DNA of 27,086 nucleotides from a virus (IMGVR_UViG_3300017971_000680:1-27086); one strand, 5' to 3'. Numbered from the stretch's first letter, positions 8,100-16,803 are shown. Translations and numbers: made by a program. The notes: generated by a model not told the origin, from the letters alone.

Positions 8100-8455
8100 G
8101 TTATGCGGACGTGATAGCGACCGAGTACGAGATGGACTTGCCGCACACCTGCACGATCCGGGAGTACACGGTAGTCGGTCGTGATAGCCGGAACCAGGAG
8201 ATCAAAGACTGGACTGACCTGGCGACGGACGTCAAGTGCCGGTTCGAATGGCCGTATGGTACGGAACTCCAGGCTTCCGTCCCGGCAGTGGTGATGTACC
8301 CGCGATGCTGGTTCAAACCGGACCAGACCATCACGAGCGACCATCGGGTCGTATACGACGGCCAGACGTTTGAGGTCAAAGTGGTGAGAGATGGTACCGG
8401 CGAGTCGGCCTTGGTCTACAAACTGGCCGAGCTCGTAAGAGCAGGGAAGGAATAA
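8096..8455 (+). CDS. Head closure / head-tail connector protein
   Basis: 119 residues, starting at GTG 8096 overlapping the previous stop (GTGA). Beta-rich with no membrane segment. It resembles the SPP1 gp16/HK97 gp7-like stopper family: C-T-I-R-E-Y near the start, an R-D-S-R-N-Q-E-I-K-D-W turn, V-K-C-R-F-E-W, and a closing V-V-Y-D-G-Q-T-F-E-V-K strand pair. Such proteins plug the portal channel after packaging. The neighbouring genes (adaptor before, gp10-like after) support this. Confidence 0.65.
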   Translation: MSYADVIATEYEMDLPHTCTIREYTVVGRDSRNQEIKDWTDLATDVKCRFEWPYGTELQASVPAVVMYPRCWFKPDQTITSDHRVVYDGQTFEVKVVRDGTGESALVYKLAELVRAGKE

Positions 8456-8460
8456 CACCG

Positions 8461-8895
8461 GTGGCACGAGCGAACGTAGAGGTCGAGATTCGGATGCACC
8501 CGGACGCGCTGGACCAGATAGTGCGGAAAACTCTTGTCGCGATCGAACGGGCCGGTCAGGAAGGTATGAACGTCGCAAAACAGGAGTCGCCCAAACGTAC
8601 TGGCCACAATATGCGGAGTATCAGTTACGAGGTTCAGGTGGACGGCGTGGACGTCCGGCTGATCGTCTCCACGGCGTCCGGGTACGGCGGCTGGCTGGCT
8701 ATCGGTACCGGGATATACGGGCCGCGCGGCCAGCCTATCCGACCGAAACGAGCGAAAGTGCTCGCGTGGAAAGGTGAGGACGGCAAGGTGCATTTCGCGA
8801 AAGAGGTGAAAGGGTTCCCGCCCGACCCGTACATGAACATTGCGTACGAGGCTACCAAGAAAGCGTTGGTGCGGGAGCTCGAGGGGAGCGTATGA
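8461..8895 (+). CDS. HK97 gp10-like tail completion / neck protein
   Basis: 144 residues. Seen: an N-terminal helix, then S-P-K-R-T-G-H-N-M-R-S-I, a strand region, then Y-G-G-W-L-A-I-G-T-G and R-P-K-R-A-K-V-L-A-W, ending with an F-P-P-D-P-Y-M helix. This R-T-G-x-L-r-S ... E-x-G-T ... P-A-x-P-f pattern is the HK97 gp10/SPP1 gp16.1-like family, which joins the neck to the tail. The start is GTG with GGAAGGA upstream. The stop overlaps the next gene as ATGA. Confidence 0.75.
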   Translation: MARANVEVEIRMHPDALDQIVRKTLVAIERAGQEGMNVAKQESPKRTGHNMRSISYEVQVDGVDVRLIVSTASGYGGWLAIGTGIYGPRGQPIRPKRAKVLAWKGEDGKVHFAKEVKGFPPDPYMNIAYEATKKALVRELEGSV

Positions 8896-9548
8896 CCGAG
8901 ATTCTGGACATAGACCCGGGGGCGATCCTGATGGATTGGTTGATGGAATCTGTCGCGTCATCGGCGACCGGGAGCTTGGCGGCGGGGATAGCGAAGACCG
9001 ACCTGACGTTTTCTGTCGGTGCAGGCGAAGGAACATCCTTCCCGAAGAAACGGAGTTTCGTAGTGAAGATCGATAGCGAGCTTGTCAAGGTGACACGGTC
9101 CACGGACACGTTCACGGTAGACGGTCGGCGTGGCGCGTTCGGTACGACAGCGGCCAGCCACGTTCTTGGGGCAACCGTAAGCCTGGCCAACTTCTCGGTG
9201 GTCGTCGGACAGAAAGAAAAGAGCCCGCAAGCTGACGACGATTTCGAGAACAAAGAACCGGCAGTCGTGTTCTGGATACGTGGCGGTGACGTCCGTATCC
9301 GGTCGTCCACAGTAAGCCCATCGTTCCAGGTGGAATGTTTCGGCGGGAGCGACGATCCGATAGATGCTATGGCGGTGTACCGTGCGTTACGGGGACGGTT
9401 ACAAGGGCGGACGGGCGAAGACACGGATCACGGCGAGTTGCTGTCTGCAACCGAGGAAGGGCATGGCCAGGAGCTTATCGATCCGGTGACCGCATGGCGG
9501 AAAGTGTTGACGTATTACACGGTCCACAGTGGGCCGTTGGATGGCTGA
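8892..9548 (+). CDS. Tail terminator protein with an inserted beta domain
   Basis: 218 residues, longer than a usual tail terminator (about 130-150). Residues 1-22 and about 100-218 look like the terminator core, which caps the tail tube and meets the neck. Between them, about 24-98, is an extra domain with the pattern L-T-F-S-V-G ... S-F-V-V-K-I-D-S-E-L-V-K-V-T-R ... F-T-V-D-G-R-R-G-A-F-G-T-T-A-A-S-H. A matching domain occurs at the start of the fibre-like protein at 14306. Position between the gp10-like gene and the tail tube, with the ATGA overlap, supports the call. Confidence 0.6.
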   Translation: MTEILDIDPGAILMDWLMESVASSATGSLAAGIAKTDLTFSVGAGEGTSFPKKRSFVVKIDSELVKVTRSTDTFTVDGRRGAFGTTAASHVLGATVSLANFSVVVGQKEKSPQADDDFENKEPAVVFWIRGGDVRIRSSTVSPSFQVECFGGSDDPIDAMAVYRALRGRLQGRTGEDTDHGELLSATEEGHGQELIDPVTAWRKVLTYYTVHSGPLDG

Positions 9549-9572
9549 AGAAATGGATGGAGGTAACGGACA

Positions 9573-10442
9573 ATGGCTAAAGAACGAGAAGTAGTGATAT
9601 CGCCTGAAAAGGTTCTGTTGAACCTGGAAGGGTCAGGTATCCCGACAGTTGGCGCAAGCATGAGTTGGGGCGGAAGCGCGAACGAGGTGCAGACGCTCAG
9701 CGTGACGGGCACACCCACTGCCGGGACGTTCAAACTCAGGTACATGGGCTATCCGGGGGCTGAAACGGACGAGACGACAACTGCGCTTACCTTCGACGAG
9801 GCATCGGCAGACGTTGATGCGGCGCTCGAGGCGCTCACAAGCATCGGTGTTGCGGACGTTGCGTGCGCTGGCGGTCCGTTGCCAGGGACGCCTATCACAA
9901 TAACGTTTGAGACGTTGCTGGCAGCAAAACCGATCTACCCGCTGCAGCTAACTGCGATTGCTCTCACAGGCGGTACAGAACCGGCCCCGAGCATTGCGAG
10001 AACGACACGCGGTTGGTCGGCATGGACGGAACTGCCGACGCTGGACGAGGAAGGCGTCGAGCTCACGTTGCTCACGGAAGGCGATCCGATCACCCCGGCA
10101 GGTGCGAAGATGCCGACTGAGGAACCTATCGTCAAGCGGGGCGTCTCAAAAATCCTGGTGCATTGTCACGGGTCACACAGCGATGTGTTGAAGTACGCAA
10201 TCGCTGACGTGTACGACGGGACGACCTACCTTGAAAGCGGTGCCGACCGGGTCTACTACGCGCTTGCAGTCAAGACGCGCAACTCGGTCTGGCAGGTATA
10301 CAAAGTGTCGCCAAGCGGGAACGTCCCGTTGAGTTGGGCGAACTCGAGCGGCGGTCTTGTCGCTTTCGAGTTCATCTGTTACGAAGAGAAGTATGGCGCA
10401 CGCGGCGCGTCCAACTATCGGCGAACCAAGATCGAAGTGTGA
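9573..10442 (+). CDS. Major tail (tube) protein with inserted NEVQT-type domain
   Basis: 289 residues. The tail tube protein stacks as hexameric rings around the tape measure. Core segments are about 1-32 (V-L-L-N-L-E-G-S-G-I-P) and about 147-289 (G-W-S-A-W-T-E-L-P onward). Inserted at about 36-145 is a domain with N-E-V-Q-T-L-S-V-T-G-T-P-T-A-G-T-F-K-L, a helix D-V-D-A-A-L-E-A-L-T-S-I, then G-G-P-L-P-G-T-P-I-T-I-T-F and A-L-T-G-G-T-E, the widespread NEVQT repeat of phage virion proteins. It is followed by the tail chaperone and tape measure. The insert probably projects from the tube surface. Confidence 0.7.
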   Translation: MAKEREVVISPEKVLLNLEGSGIPTVGASMSWGGSANEVQTLSVTGTPTAGTFKLRYMGYPGAETDETTTALTFDEASADVDAALEALTSIGVADVACAGGPLPGTPITITFETLLAAKPIYPLQLTAIALTGGTEPAPSIARTTRGWSAWTELPTLDEEGVELTLLTEGDPITPAGAKMPTEEPIVKRGVSKILVHCHGSHSDVLKYAIADVYDGTTYLESGADRVYYALAVKTRNSVWQVYKVSPSGNVPLSWANSSGGLVAFEFICYEEKYGARGASNYRRTKIEV

Positions 10443-10491
10443 CAACCAGTAGGGGATTGACCGGTGCACGTCCACGGGAAAGGAGGTCGTC

Positions 10492-11070
10492 ATGGGTAAC
10501 TCGCGGTCGTTTGAACGGAAGAACAAGCCGGAACGTGTCCAGACGCGGACCGAAGCGCAGGTGTTCAGCCGGGAACCTATCAAGGTGACGCTAGGCGACC
10601 GGCAGTTCACGATCCGGCCGCAAGCGGTACGCCAGGGCCGGAAGTTCCGGCAAGCATTCGCAAAAGCTACCGAGAGCCTGGACGAGATGATGGTTCTGGC
10701 GGTAGCTGCGGCGGACGAGACCGGCCAGGTGAACATGAAACACGCCGATGCCGTCAGGATCATGAGGATGACCGTGACATCGAGTTACGACGATCTCCTA
10801 GACTGTCTGTACGAGTACGACCCGTCACTGAAACAGCATAAAGACTACATCGAACAGCACGCGACAGACGAGCAGGTGCTGGACGGTGTGGTGGCGATCA
10901 CGAGGTTAGTTAGCGGCCCTTTTTTGGGGAAGGTCGCGAGCATCATGGCGGCGGGGATGGGGATGACAGAAGCTCAGGTCCTGCAACAATCCGGCCAGAA
11001 CGAGATGTCGACTATCAACGAGCAGACCTCTACAGCCGATGTCTCCAGCAATGGCATGGAGTCAGCCTGA
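10492..11070 (+). CDS. Tail assembly chaperone (gpG-like)
   Basis: 192 residues, mostly helical, with a D-R-Q-F-T-I-R-P-Q start to its core and long helices about residues 45-145. It sits between tail tube and tape measure, the invariant place for the G/GT chaperone pair, and has a very strong AAGGAGGT SD. Codons 143-145 contain a T-TTT-TTG slippery site, after which an open -1 frame runs to 11216. These proteins coat the tape measure during assembly and are absent from the finished tail. The zero-frame tail after the slip site is about 47 residues, Gln/Ser/Thr-rich at the end. Confidence 0.7.
   Translation: MGNSRSFERKNKPERVQTRTEAQVFSREPIKVTLGDRQFTIRPQAVRQGRKFRQAFAKATESLDEMMVLAVAAADETGQVNMKHADAVRIMRMTVTSSYDDLLDCLYEYDPSLKQHKDYIEQHATDEQVLDGVVAITRLVSGPFLGKVASIMAAGMGMTEAQVLQQSGQNEMSTINEQTSTADVSSNGMESA
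10920..10926 (+). other. Putative -1 ribosomal frameshift slippery site T-TTT-TTG
   Basis: The heptamer fits X-XXY-YYZ in the register of the upstream gene, whose zero-frame codons here are TTT TTG (Phe-Leu). Slipping back one base leads into a frame that stays open to TAG at 11214-11216. Lambda-type tail chaperones use the same kind of site at the same place in the gene order. Confidence 0.6.
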
Positions 11071-11216
11071 CAGAGATCGAGACTGTCTGGACGGACGAGA
11101 TGTTGCATCTTATGGCGGACGCTCTGGTCCGGTCAATCGAGCGGGACAGCAGGTCGTACCGTGAGGCCGGTCAAACCTACATGACGGAAGAGGAAGCGAT
11201 CGATGCAGGGTGGTAG
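10926..11216 (+). CDS. Tail chaperone T-like extension, made by -1 frameshift
   Basis: This -1 frame has no stop from the slippery site at 10920-10926 to TAG at 11214. The first 47 codons are low-complexity. From 11067 the peptide becomes protein-like: L-T-E-I-E-T-V-W-T-D-E-M-L-H-L-M, then V-R-S-I-E-R-D-S-R-S-Y, ending with E-E-A-I-D-A-G-W. It would be joined to the G protein to give about 241 residues. It has no good start of its own. The tape measure gene starts 4 bases after its stop. Alternative: independent reinitiation near 11067-11100. Confidence 0.5.
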   Translation, partial: GEGREHHGGGDGDDRSSGPATIRPERDVDYQRADLYSRCLQQWHGVSLTEIETVWTDEMLHLMADALVRSIERDSRSYREAGQTYMTEEEAIDAGW

Positions 11217-11219
11217 CCC

Positions 11220-13493
11220 ATGGCGATAGAAATTGGTGACGGCGTCATCCGGTTCCGGGGAGATTATTCCCAGGTCCAGTCGAGCTTGCAGAAGGCGGCG
11301 CCAGCTATGCGGCAGGTGGGTGTTGTCGCTGCAGCGGCTGGTGCTGCGATTACTGCTGGTATCGGTGTTGCCGTAAAACAGGCTGGATCGTTCGAGCAGG
11401 CGATCACCAACGCGGCCAGTGTGACCGGGAAGTCGGGTGCGGAGTTTGAAGCTGCCCGGGACAAGATGTCGGATCTCGCCTTGACGCTCGGCCGTACCAC
11501 GGTGTTCTCGGCTAGAGAGTGTGCTGACGCTTTCTACGATCTGTCCAGTAAAGGGTTCGACGTCGCGGCCATGAGCGTCGAAGAGCTCAAACCGATGATG
11601 GACCTGGCCGCAGCGACACAGTCCGATCTGACGTTCTCGACAGAGACAGTGACGGCGACGTTACGAGCGTTTGGGATGGAGAACAAAGAGACCACCCGGA
11701 TCGCCGACGTGTTCACCAAAGCTATCGGGACGAGCGCAGCGAAAGTCGATATCCTGCGTGAGTCGATGAAGTATGTCGCGCCGGTAGCCAAAGCTGCGGG
11801 GGTCTCGTTCGAGGAAACAACGTCTCTCGTTTCGCAACTGGCGAACGTCGGGTACGAAGGCTCTATGGCGGGGACAGCGTTACGTCGGGCGTTCTCGGAG
11901 CTCATGTCGCCAAGCGACAAGCTGGTCAAGACTCTGGACCGGCTCGGGCTAACTGTTGACGATGTCAACCTCAAAAATCATACGTTCGCCGAAGTGCTCG
12001 GCAAACTGAAACAGGCCGGGTTCACTGCAGCGGACGCGATGGACATCTTCGGCCAACGTGCCGGGCCAACGGTCGCATCGTTGCTCGAGGTAGGCGACCA
12101 GGCGGTCAAGTCGTTCACGGAATCGTTGAACAGCGCCGGTGGGACGGCAGCGACTGTCGCCGAACAGCAGCTACAGACGTTTGAAGGGCAGATGAAACTG
12201 TTGAAGTCGGCGATTGAAGGGTTCCTCATACCAGTTGGCAAGGCGCTATTGCCAGCGCTCACACAGCTTGCGACTAAGGTGTCCGAAGTCTTCCAGGCGT
12301 TGGCCCGATGGACAGAAGCGCATCCCGGTCTCACGAAAGTCATTGTTGCGACGGCAGGGGCGATCGGCGGGTTGTTACTTGTGGGCGGGTCGCTCTTATT
12401 GCTTGCAAGTCAACTGATAATCGCGTTCGTCGGGTTGAGTACGTTGCTCGGCGGGGCTGCCGGAGTCGCGGGTGCGGCAGGTGCAGCGGGGTTCAGCCTG
12501 ACAGCGTTAGCCGGGACGTTGGGGACGTTCCTGTTGGGCGCGGCGGGTGTAGCGGTCGGGATAGTGCTGATCTGGAAGATCATACATGCCTTTGTCGAAT
12601 GGCGCCGTGCCGAAAACGAGTTGGCCGAATCCGAGCAGCGGCTCACTGAACAACGCAAGCGGCTGAAAGAGCAGGAAGAACGGCTGCTCGACGATGAGAT
12701 GCACCAGCGGACAGGGTTCTCCGAGCGGGCGATTGGCCTGATCCACGAGCAGGTGGAGGCTGAGAGCGGCGCCCAGATCGATAGGGAGAAACTTGTCGAG
12801 CGTATCAAGGAACTGAACGCCGACCATTCGATGTCTGTGACGGACATGGTGAATACCATCGCGGGAGAACTCCAACAGCAAAAGGGGGATATCAAGGAGA
12901 CAGAAAGCGTGTGGTCTGGCGCTATGGCCGGGATGCAGGAGACGACCCGGCAATATTCTGAGACGACGATCATGCACATCAGCCATGTGCGGGATCAGAT
13001 ATACGCGCTCAGGTTAGAGGTGAACGCAATGGGCGGCCATTCGTGGTGGGTCGACGCTTTCAACCGGATGGCTGCAGCGACAACGACATGGCGAAAAGGG
13101 TTTGAGGGTCACATGCAGGCCGCGACACACCGTATCGTGCAGCTCGGAAGCGTAACGCGAAGTCTTGGTATCGGCTGGCTTGGCAGAGGTGGCGAATCGA
13201 GTTATATGAACACGTTCCGGTCGATGCCCGATTTCACGGCTGGTCGCGGGTTCGGCATAATGGAGGTCCCGTCCCAAGTGGACATAAGTAAGCTCGGTGG
13301 TGGCGGCGGTGCGAGCGGCGGTGGCAACCCGGTCGGTAGCGGCAACCCGTGGCAGCCGAACGTGACGGTGAGTGGCAACACGTTTGTTGTGCGGACTGAG
13401 GACGATGTCGACGCGATCAATAAAGGGTTAGCCGAACAGATCAGAGAAGCCTTACGACAATCAGGACAACGGCTCTCGACGTCGAGGGTATGA
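11220..13493 (+). CDS. Tape measure protein
   Basis: 757 residues, the longest gene here. Its length sets tail length, about 110 nm if 0.15 nm per residue holds. Residues about 30-330 carry the TP901/TIGR01760-type core: F-E-Q-A-I-T-N-A-A-S-V-T-G, a T-F-S-A-R-E-C-A-D-A-F-Y-D-L-S-S-K-G-F run, and helical repeats with F-E-E-T-T-S-L-V. Two long hydrophobic stretches (about 375-415 and 425-460) suit membrane insertion during DNA ejection. A charged coiled coil follows (E-Q-R-L-T-E-Q-R-K-R-L-K-E), and the C-terminus is Gly-rich. It directly follows the chaperone and overlaps Dit. Confidence 0.9.
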   Translation: MAIEIGDGVIRFRGDYSQVQSSLQKAAPAMRQVGVVAAAAGAAITAGIGVAVKQAGSFEQAITNAASVTGKSGAEFEAARDKMSDLALTLGRTTVFSARECADAFYDLSSKGFDVAAMSVEELKPMMDLAAATQSDLTFSTETVTATLRAFGMENKETTRIADVFTKAIGTSAAKVDILRESMKYVAPVAKAAGVSFEETTSLVSQLANVGYEGSMAGTALRRAFSELMSPSDKLVKTLDRLGLTVDDVNLKNHTFAEVLGKLKQAGFTAADAMDIFGQRAGPTVASLLEVGDQAVKSFTESLNSAGGTAATVAEQQLQTFEGQMKLLKSAIEGFLIPVGKALLPALTQLATKVSEVFQALARWTEAHPGLTKVIVATAGAIGGLLLVGGSLLLLASQLIIAFVGLSTLLGGAAGVAGAAGAAGFSLTALAGTLGTFLLGAAGVAVGIVLIWKIIHAFVEWRRAENELAESEQRLTEQRKRLKEQEERLLDDEMHQRTGFSERAIGLIHEQVEAESGAQIDREKLVERIKELNADHSMSVTDMVNTIAGELQQQKGDIKETESVWSGAMAGMQETTRQYSETTIMHISHVRDQIYALRLEVNAMGGHSWWVDAFNRMAAATTTWRKGFEGHMQAATHRIVQLGSVTRSLGIGWLGRGGESSYMNTFRSMPDFTAGRGFGIMEVPSQVDISKLGGGGGASGGGNPVGSGNPWQPNVTVSGNTFVVRTEDDVDAINKGLAEQIREALRQSGQRLSTSRV

Positions 13494-14302
13494 TGGACAG
13501 TATCATTTACAACGGGGTCGACCTTTCAGGAGCGAATTACGGGATAGTGCTCGAAGGTCATCCGGTCCCGGCCATAATGAGCCCGGACGTTGACGTCCAG
13601 GAAGTAGCGCACGGTGGCGGGATCAGCCAGGGCAAAACCTACAGGCCGATAGTGTTCGGTGCGACGGTCGCCGTCCGAGGCGCGAGCCCGTCCGATCTGC
13701 GGCAGAAAATCGAAGCGATGCATACCCTGTTCGATGTCGAGAGCGACAAGACGTTGGTGTTCGACATTGCGGGGTGGCGGCATAAACGGTGGAACGCTCG
13801 GTTGTACCGGCCGTCGTTAGACCAGGTGATAAACGACCGGACAGTCCGGTTGACCCTGGCGTTCATCTGTGCGAACCCGATAGCCGAAAGCACGGAGTTG
13901 TTGACGGAGAATTATACGCCCACCAGCAACGCGTTCACGTTCTACGTACCGGACGATGTGGCAGCGACAGTTGGCGGGAACTGTTTCGCCACGCCAGTCT
14001 ATACGATCAAAGCTACTGCCGGTGGGACTGAGTCCACGGTGAAGGTCAAGAACGTGACGCGGGATGAAGAGATCGTCTACAACGTGGCCTTAGCGGATGG
14101 TCACTGGTTGCGGATCAACACGGCGTTGATGAGCGTCCAGAAAAGTACCGATAGCGGTACCACATGGACGAACGTTATCGGCAGTTGCGATACCGGCCCG
14201 TTTCCTGTGCTCACCGCAGGTGTCCGGAACGAGATGTTGTTGACAGGTGCGGACAACTCGACGCTCGAAGTGGAGTACCGACGCCGGTATCTTGGAGGAT
14301 GA
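13490..14302 (+). CDS. Distal tail protein (Dit)
   Basis: 270 residues. Dit forms the hexameric hub at the tail tip that joins the tube to the adhesion device. Seen: I-I-Y-N-G-V-D-L-S at the start, a G-K-T-Y-R-P-I-V-F-G-A-T-V-A stretch, L-R-Q-K-I-E-A-M-H-T-L-F, and an L-V-F-D-I-A-G strand block, all usual for siphophage Dit. The C-terminal part (about 145-270) is a beta-sandwich-like extension. It overlaps the tape measure stop by ATGA. A second ATG follows 3 bases later, so the first residue is uncertain by one. Confidence 0.8.
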   Translation: MMDSIIYNGVDLSGANYGIVLEGHPVPAIMSPDVDVQEVAHGGGISQGKTYRPIVFGATVAVRGASPSDLRQKIEAMHTLFDVESDKTLVFDIAGWRHKRWNARLYRPSLDQVINDRTVRLTLAFICANPIAESTELLTENYTPTSNAFTFYVPDDVAATVGGNCFATPVYTIKATAGGTESTVKVKNVTRDEEIVYNVALADGHWLRINTALMSVQKSTDSGTTWTNVIGSCDTGPFPVLTAGVRNEMLLTGADNSTLEVEYRRRYLGG

Positions 14303-14305
14303 CAG

Positions 14306-15829
14306 ATGGGGACAACGTTTTGGAGTAAAGCCAACCGGGCGAAAGCGACGTTGGATAGTGCGATAAACGATACGCAGACCACGTTCGACGTGACCACGGT
14401 GAGCGGGTATAACGATCTGCCGTCGTCCGGTACGTTCGCGGTCCAGGTCGGGGATAGCGCTCAGGGGTACGAGATCATGACCGCGACCAGGTCCGGTGCG
14501 ACCCTGACCGTCACACGCGCTCAGGAAGGGACGTCAGCGTTACCGTTTGATGCCGGCACTATCGTTGACCATCTGCCGACAGCGGGTGCCTCGCAACAAC
14601 TCGAGACGGCGATCAACCAACGGGTGGAAGGACCGGCCAGCGCGACAGATCATGCTATCGTCCGGTTCGACGGGACGGACGGGAAGAAAGTCCAGAACAG
14701 CCTGCCGACAATAGACGATAGCGGTAACGTAGTGTTTCCCGGTAACGTCCAGTTAGGCGATAACGCAGCAGACGTCGTGAAGGCTCACGGCATGATTGGC
14801 GATCTCGGCAGTAACGTTCCGAGCCGGTTGTTCCGGGCAGCGAACCCGAAGAACCTGATAGCGAACGGCGATTTCGAGACGTGGCTTGGCGGAACCTCAG
14901 CGCTGCCGACTGGATGGGGTCAAATATCAAGTCCAACCGTCGCGAAGGAAACGACAACGATCAAACGCGGCAAAGCGTCCGCGAAAATCACGGGTAAGAC
15001 CGACAGTACGGTGTACGTGACGCAAATCTCTCCGATAACACCGACACTATCGAGAAACCGTACATGGACGTTCGGAACGTGGGTCTGGGCGGATGCCGCG
15101 AACAAAGCGCGTCTTACGGTAGCCTATGGCACAACACCGTCTTATGCCACCAAATACCACACCGGGAGTTCGTCATGGGAACTGCTAACGCTCGCTATCG
15201 GCCAGACAAGTAATGCGACAAATTTCGCTATGTATCTGGCTATTGACGCGAACGATCCTGCTGTGACCGCCTATTTTGACGGAGCATTTATAGTAGAGGG
15301 CCCGGAAGAGTGGGCGTTTGAATCGGGCGATGATCGGCTTGGCAATATCAACTTGCCGCTCGCCGGATGGTGGGATTATACCGATACCGAATGTCTTGAC
15401 GTTGCCGATACCGATCCAGCGCTTGGGACTCGGATGATTTCCTGGACAGACGCTGACACCGACCAGATCGCGACGTCTGCCGTCATCCCGTCCGATTACG
15501 ATAGTGACGCGAACTTGTGTTGGTTCATCGCGTACTACAGTCTTGGGGCCGCCCAAGACAATGTCACGCTCGATCTCGAGACATTCAAGCATCGCGTGGG
15601 CGCTGGGTTTGACAACACGCCTACCACCTATGATCATACCGCCGATCCTGTAAACGTGAGCGAGATATGGAACGGCGATTCGACAACGAACATTCGACGT
15701 GTCGTGTACAAGCTCACAGAAACTTTGCAAGCTCATGACGTGCTTGATTTGGTGATCACCCGGGTTGACGACGGTGTAGCTGACGCGACGCTGCATCTTG
15801 CTGGTACACAGCTTATGTACGTGAAATGA
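14306..15829 (+). CDS. Tail fibre/baseplate-like protein with carbohydrate-binding-like module
   Basis: 507 residues, beta-rich. Residues about 14-90 form a small domain (T-F-D-V-T-T-V-S ... F-A-V-Q-V-G-D ... T-L-T-V-T-R-A-Q-E-G-T) like the insert in the tail terminator. Residues about 108-150 carry A-I-V-R-F-D-G-T-D-G-K-K-V-Q-N-S and D-D-S-G-N-V-V-F-P, common in tail fibres. Residues about 183-335 (N-L-I-A-N-G-D-F-E-T-W start) resemble CBM4/9-type sugar-binding modules. The rest is a separate beta-rich domain. Likely binds host or extracellular glycans, inferred. Strong GGAGG SD. Confidence 0.6.
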   Translation: MGTTFWSKANRAKATLDSAINDTQTTFDVTTVSGYNDLPSSGTFAVQVGDSAQGYEIMTATRSGATLTVTRAQEGTSALPFDAGTIVDHLPTAGASQQLETAINQRVEGPASATDHAIVRFDGTDGKKVQNSLPTIDDSGNVVFPGNVQLGDNAADVVKAHGMIGDLGSNVPSRLFRAANPKNLIANGDFETWLGGTSALPTGWGQISSPTVAKETTTIKRGKASAKITGKTDSTVYVTQISPITPTLSRNRTWTFGTWVWADAANKARLTVAYGTTPSYATKYHTGSSSWELLTLAIGQTSNATNFAMYLAIDANDPAVTAYFDGAFIVEGPEEWAFESGDDRLGNINLPLAGWWDYTDTECLDVADTDPALGTRMISWTDADTDQIATSAVIPSDYDSDANLCWFIAYYSLGAAQDNVTLDLETFKHRVGAGFDNTPTTYDHTADPVNVSEIWNGDSTTNIRRVVYKLTETLQAHDVLDLVITRVDDGVADATLHLAGTQLMYVK

Positions 15830-15843
15830 TAGAGGAGAAACCG

Positions 15844-16098
15844 ATGGCGATAGAGGCTGCTGCAGAAGAAATCACGCTTGTAACGAGATGGGTACATCAG
15901 CATCCGGACAAAGTTGTCGGTCGGATACTGAGCTCAGGGAACGAGACCGTCTGGAACATACTGTTGAACACAGCGAAAGGCGAGTTTGTCAAAGCGGAAG
16001 TGGTAGCGGTGCTCGAACGGTTGGACCGGTTGAACATCGATCCGACGTTGACGTTGGCAGAGCTCGCTCAGTCGGTAGGATGGGAACCGGAAGGGTAG
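15844..16098 (+). CDS. Small hypothetical tail-region protein (84 aa)
   Basis: Not recognised. All-helical, acidic, with no membrane segment. The in-frame ATG at 15826 overlaps the previous stop (ATGA) and would add six residues. The ATG at 15844 has AGAGGAG 6-12 bases upstream and is preferred. Placement between a fibre-like protein and the tail endopeptidase suggests a tail-assembly or adaptor role, but no motif proves it. Confidence 0.55.
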   Translation: MAIEAAAEEITLVTRWVHQHPDKVVGRILSSGNETVWNILLNTAKGEFVKAEVVAVLERLDRLNIDPTLTLAELAQSVGWEPEG

Positions 16099-16107
16099 GG
16101 AGTACCC

Positions 16108-16716
16108 GTGTACGCGGAACGTCTGTATGCAGAAGGGTTGTACGCGCACGGCGTAGCCGCGGTGACCGTTGCGTACCGGACGGTCGAGTACCACTTGGAG
16201 CTCCGGTCCAAAACCGGCACGCTGTTAGCGCATCTGCCCTGGTGGGATAAAGCCGTCTGGACACAGGAGACAAACGTTCCGGACCGGTTGGAGTTCACGT
16301 ATCCGGCATGGGACGAGGTGTGTGCCGATCTCGAGACGCCGAACCAGGTCTGGTTACGCGATAGCGCTCATGAGTACGAGCTCCTGCAGAAGTTCCGTAT
16401 CCAGGTGGTGAAACAGGTCTCGGAAAAGAACGAATACGTTGCGGTGACCTGCGAAGATTTGTTGTGCCAGCTTGCCGACGAATGGATCGACGAGTACGAA
16501 GGTGGCCCAACAGATACTGTCGCGGACGCTCTCTCGGACTGGTTTGGCCGACAGGTGAACAGCCCGAAACTGTCAAGGTACCTGGTATCGTCGGGTATAG
16601 CGAACGAGCAGATGGAGATCAGCGTGGTGAACCAGTCGGTGCTGGCAGCTATCCGGAACCTGCAAGAGAAGCTCGGGGGGTATATGCGGGTGAGTCCCGC
16701 TCGGCGGTTCACCTGA
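16108..16716 (+). CDS. Tail-associated endopeptidase family protein, N-terminal part (ends at in-frame TGA)
   Basis: 202 residues from GTG 16108 (GGGAG upstream) to TGA 16714-16716. It resembles the first half of the phage tail endopeptidase/Tal family (PF06605-like): paired beta segments such as W-T-Q-E-T-N-V-P-D-R-L-E-F-T-Y-P, C-E-D-L-L-C-Q-L, a D-T-V-A-D-A-L helix and L-G-G-Y-M-R-V. The frame after TGA continues unbroken with T-T-S-I-G-K-N-I-G-Q-Q-I-R and the rest of the family. The stop therefore falls inside one gene, at a place where homologues usually have Trp. It is either a nonsense mutation, an error, or a read-through site. Confidence 0.6.
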   Translation: MYAERLYAEGLYAHGVAAVTVAYRTVEYHLELRSKTGTLLAHLPWWDKAVWTQETNVPDRLEFTYPAWDEVCADLETPNQVWLRDSAHEYELLQKFRIQVVKQVSEKNEYVAVTCEDLLCQLADEWIDEYEGGPTDTVADALSDWFGRQVNSPKLSRYLVSSGIANEQMEISVVNQSVLAAIRNLQEKLGGYMRVSPARRFT

Positions 16717-16803
16717 ACCACCAGTATCGGGAAGAATATCGGGCAGCAGATCCGACGTGGGAAAAACCTGAAAGGTATCGAGGTCGAACGCGATTTCACG
16801 GAG

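Noticed and set aside
16714-16716. Alternative genetic code in which TGA means Trp throughout
   Set aside because: Portal, MuF, Lar-like precursor genes and others clearly end at TGA in ATGA overlaps, so TGA is a normal stop in this phage.
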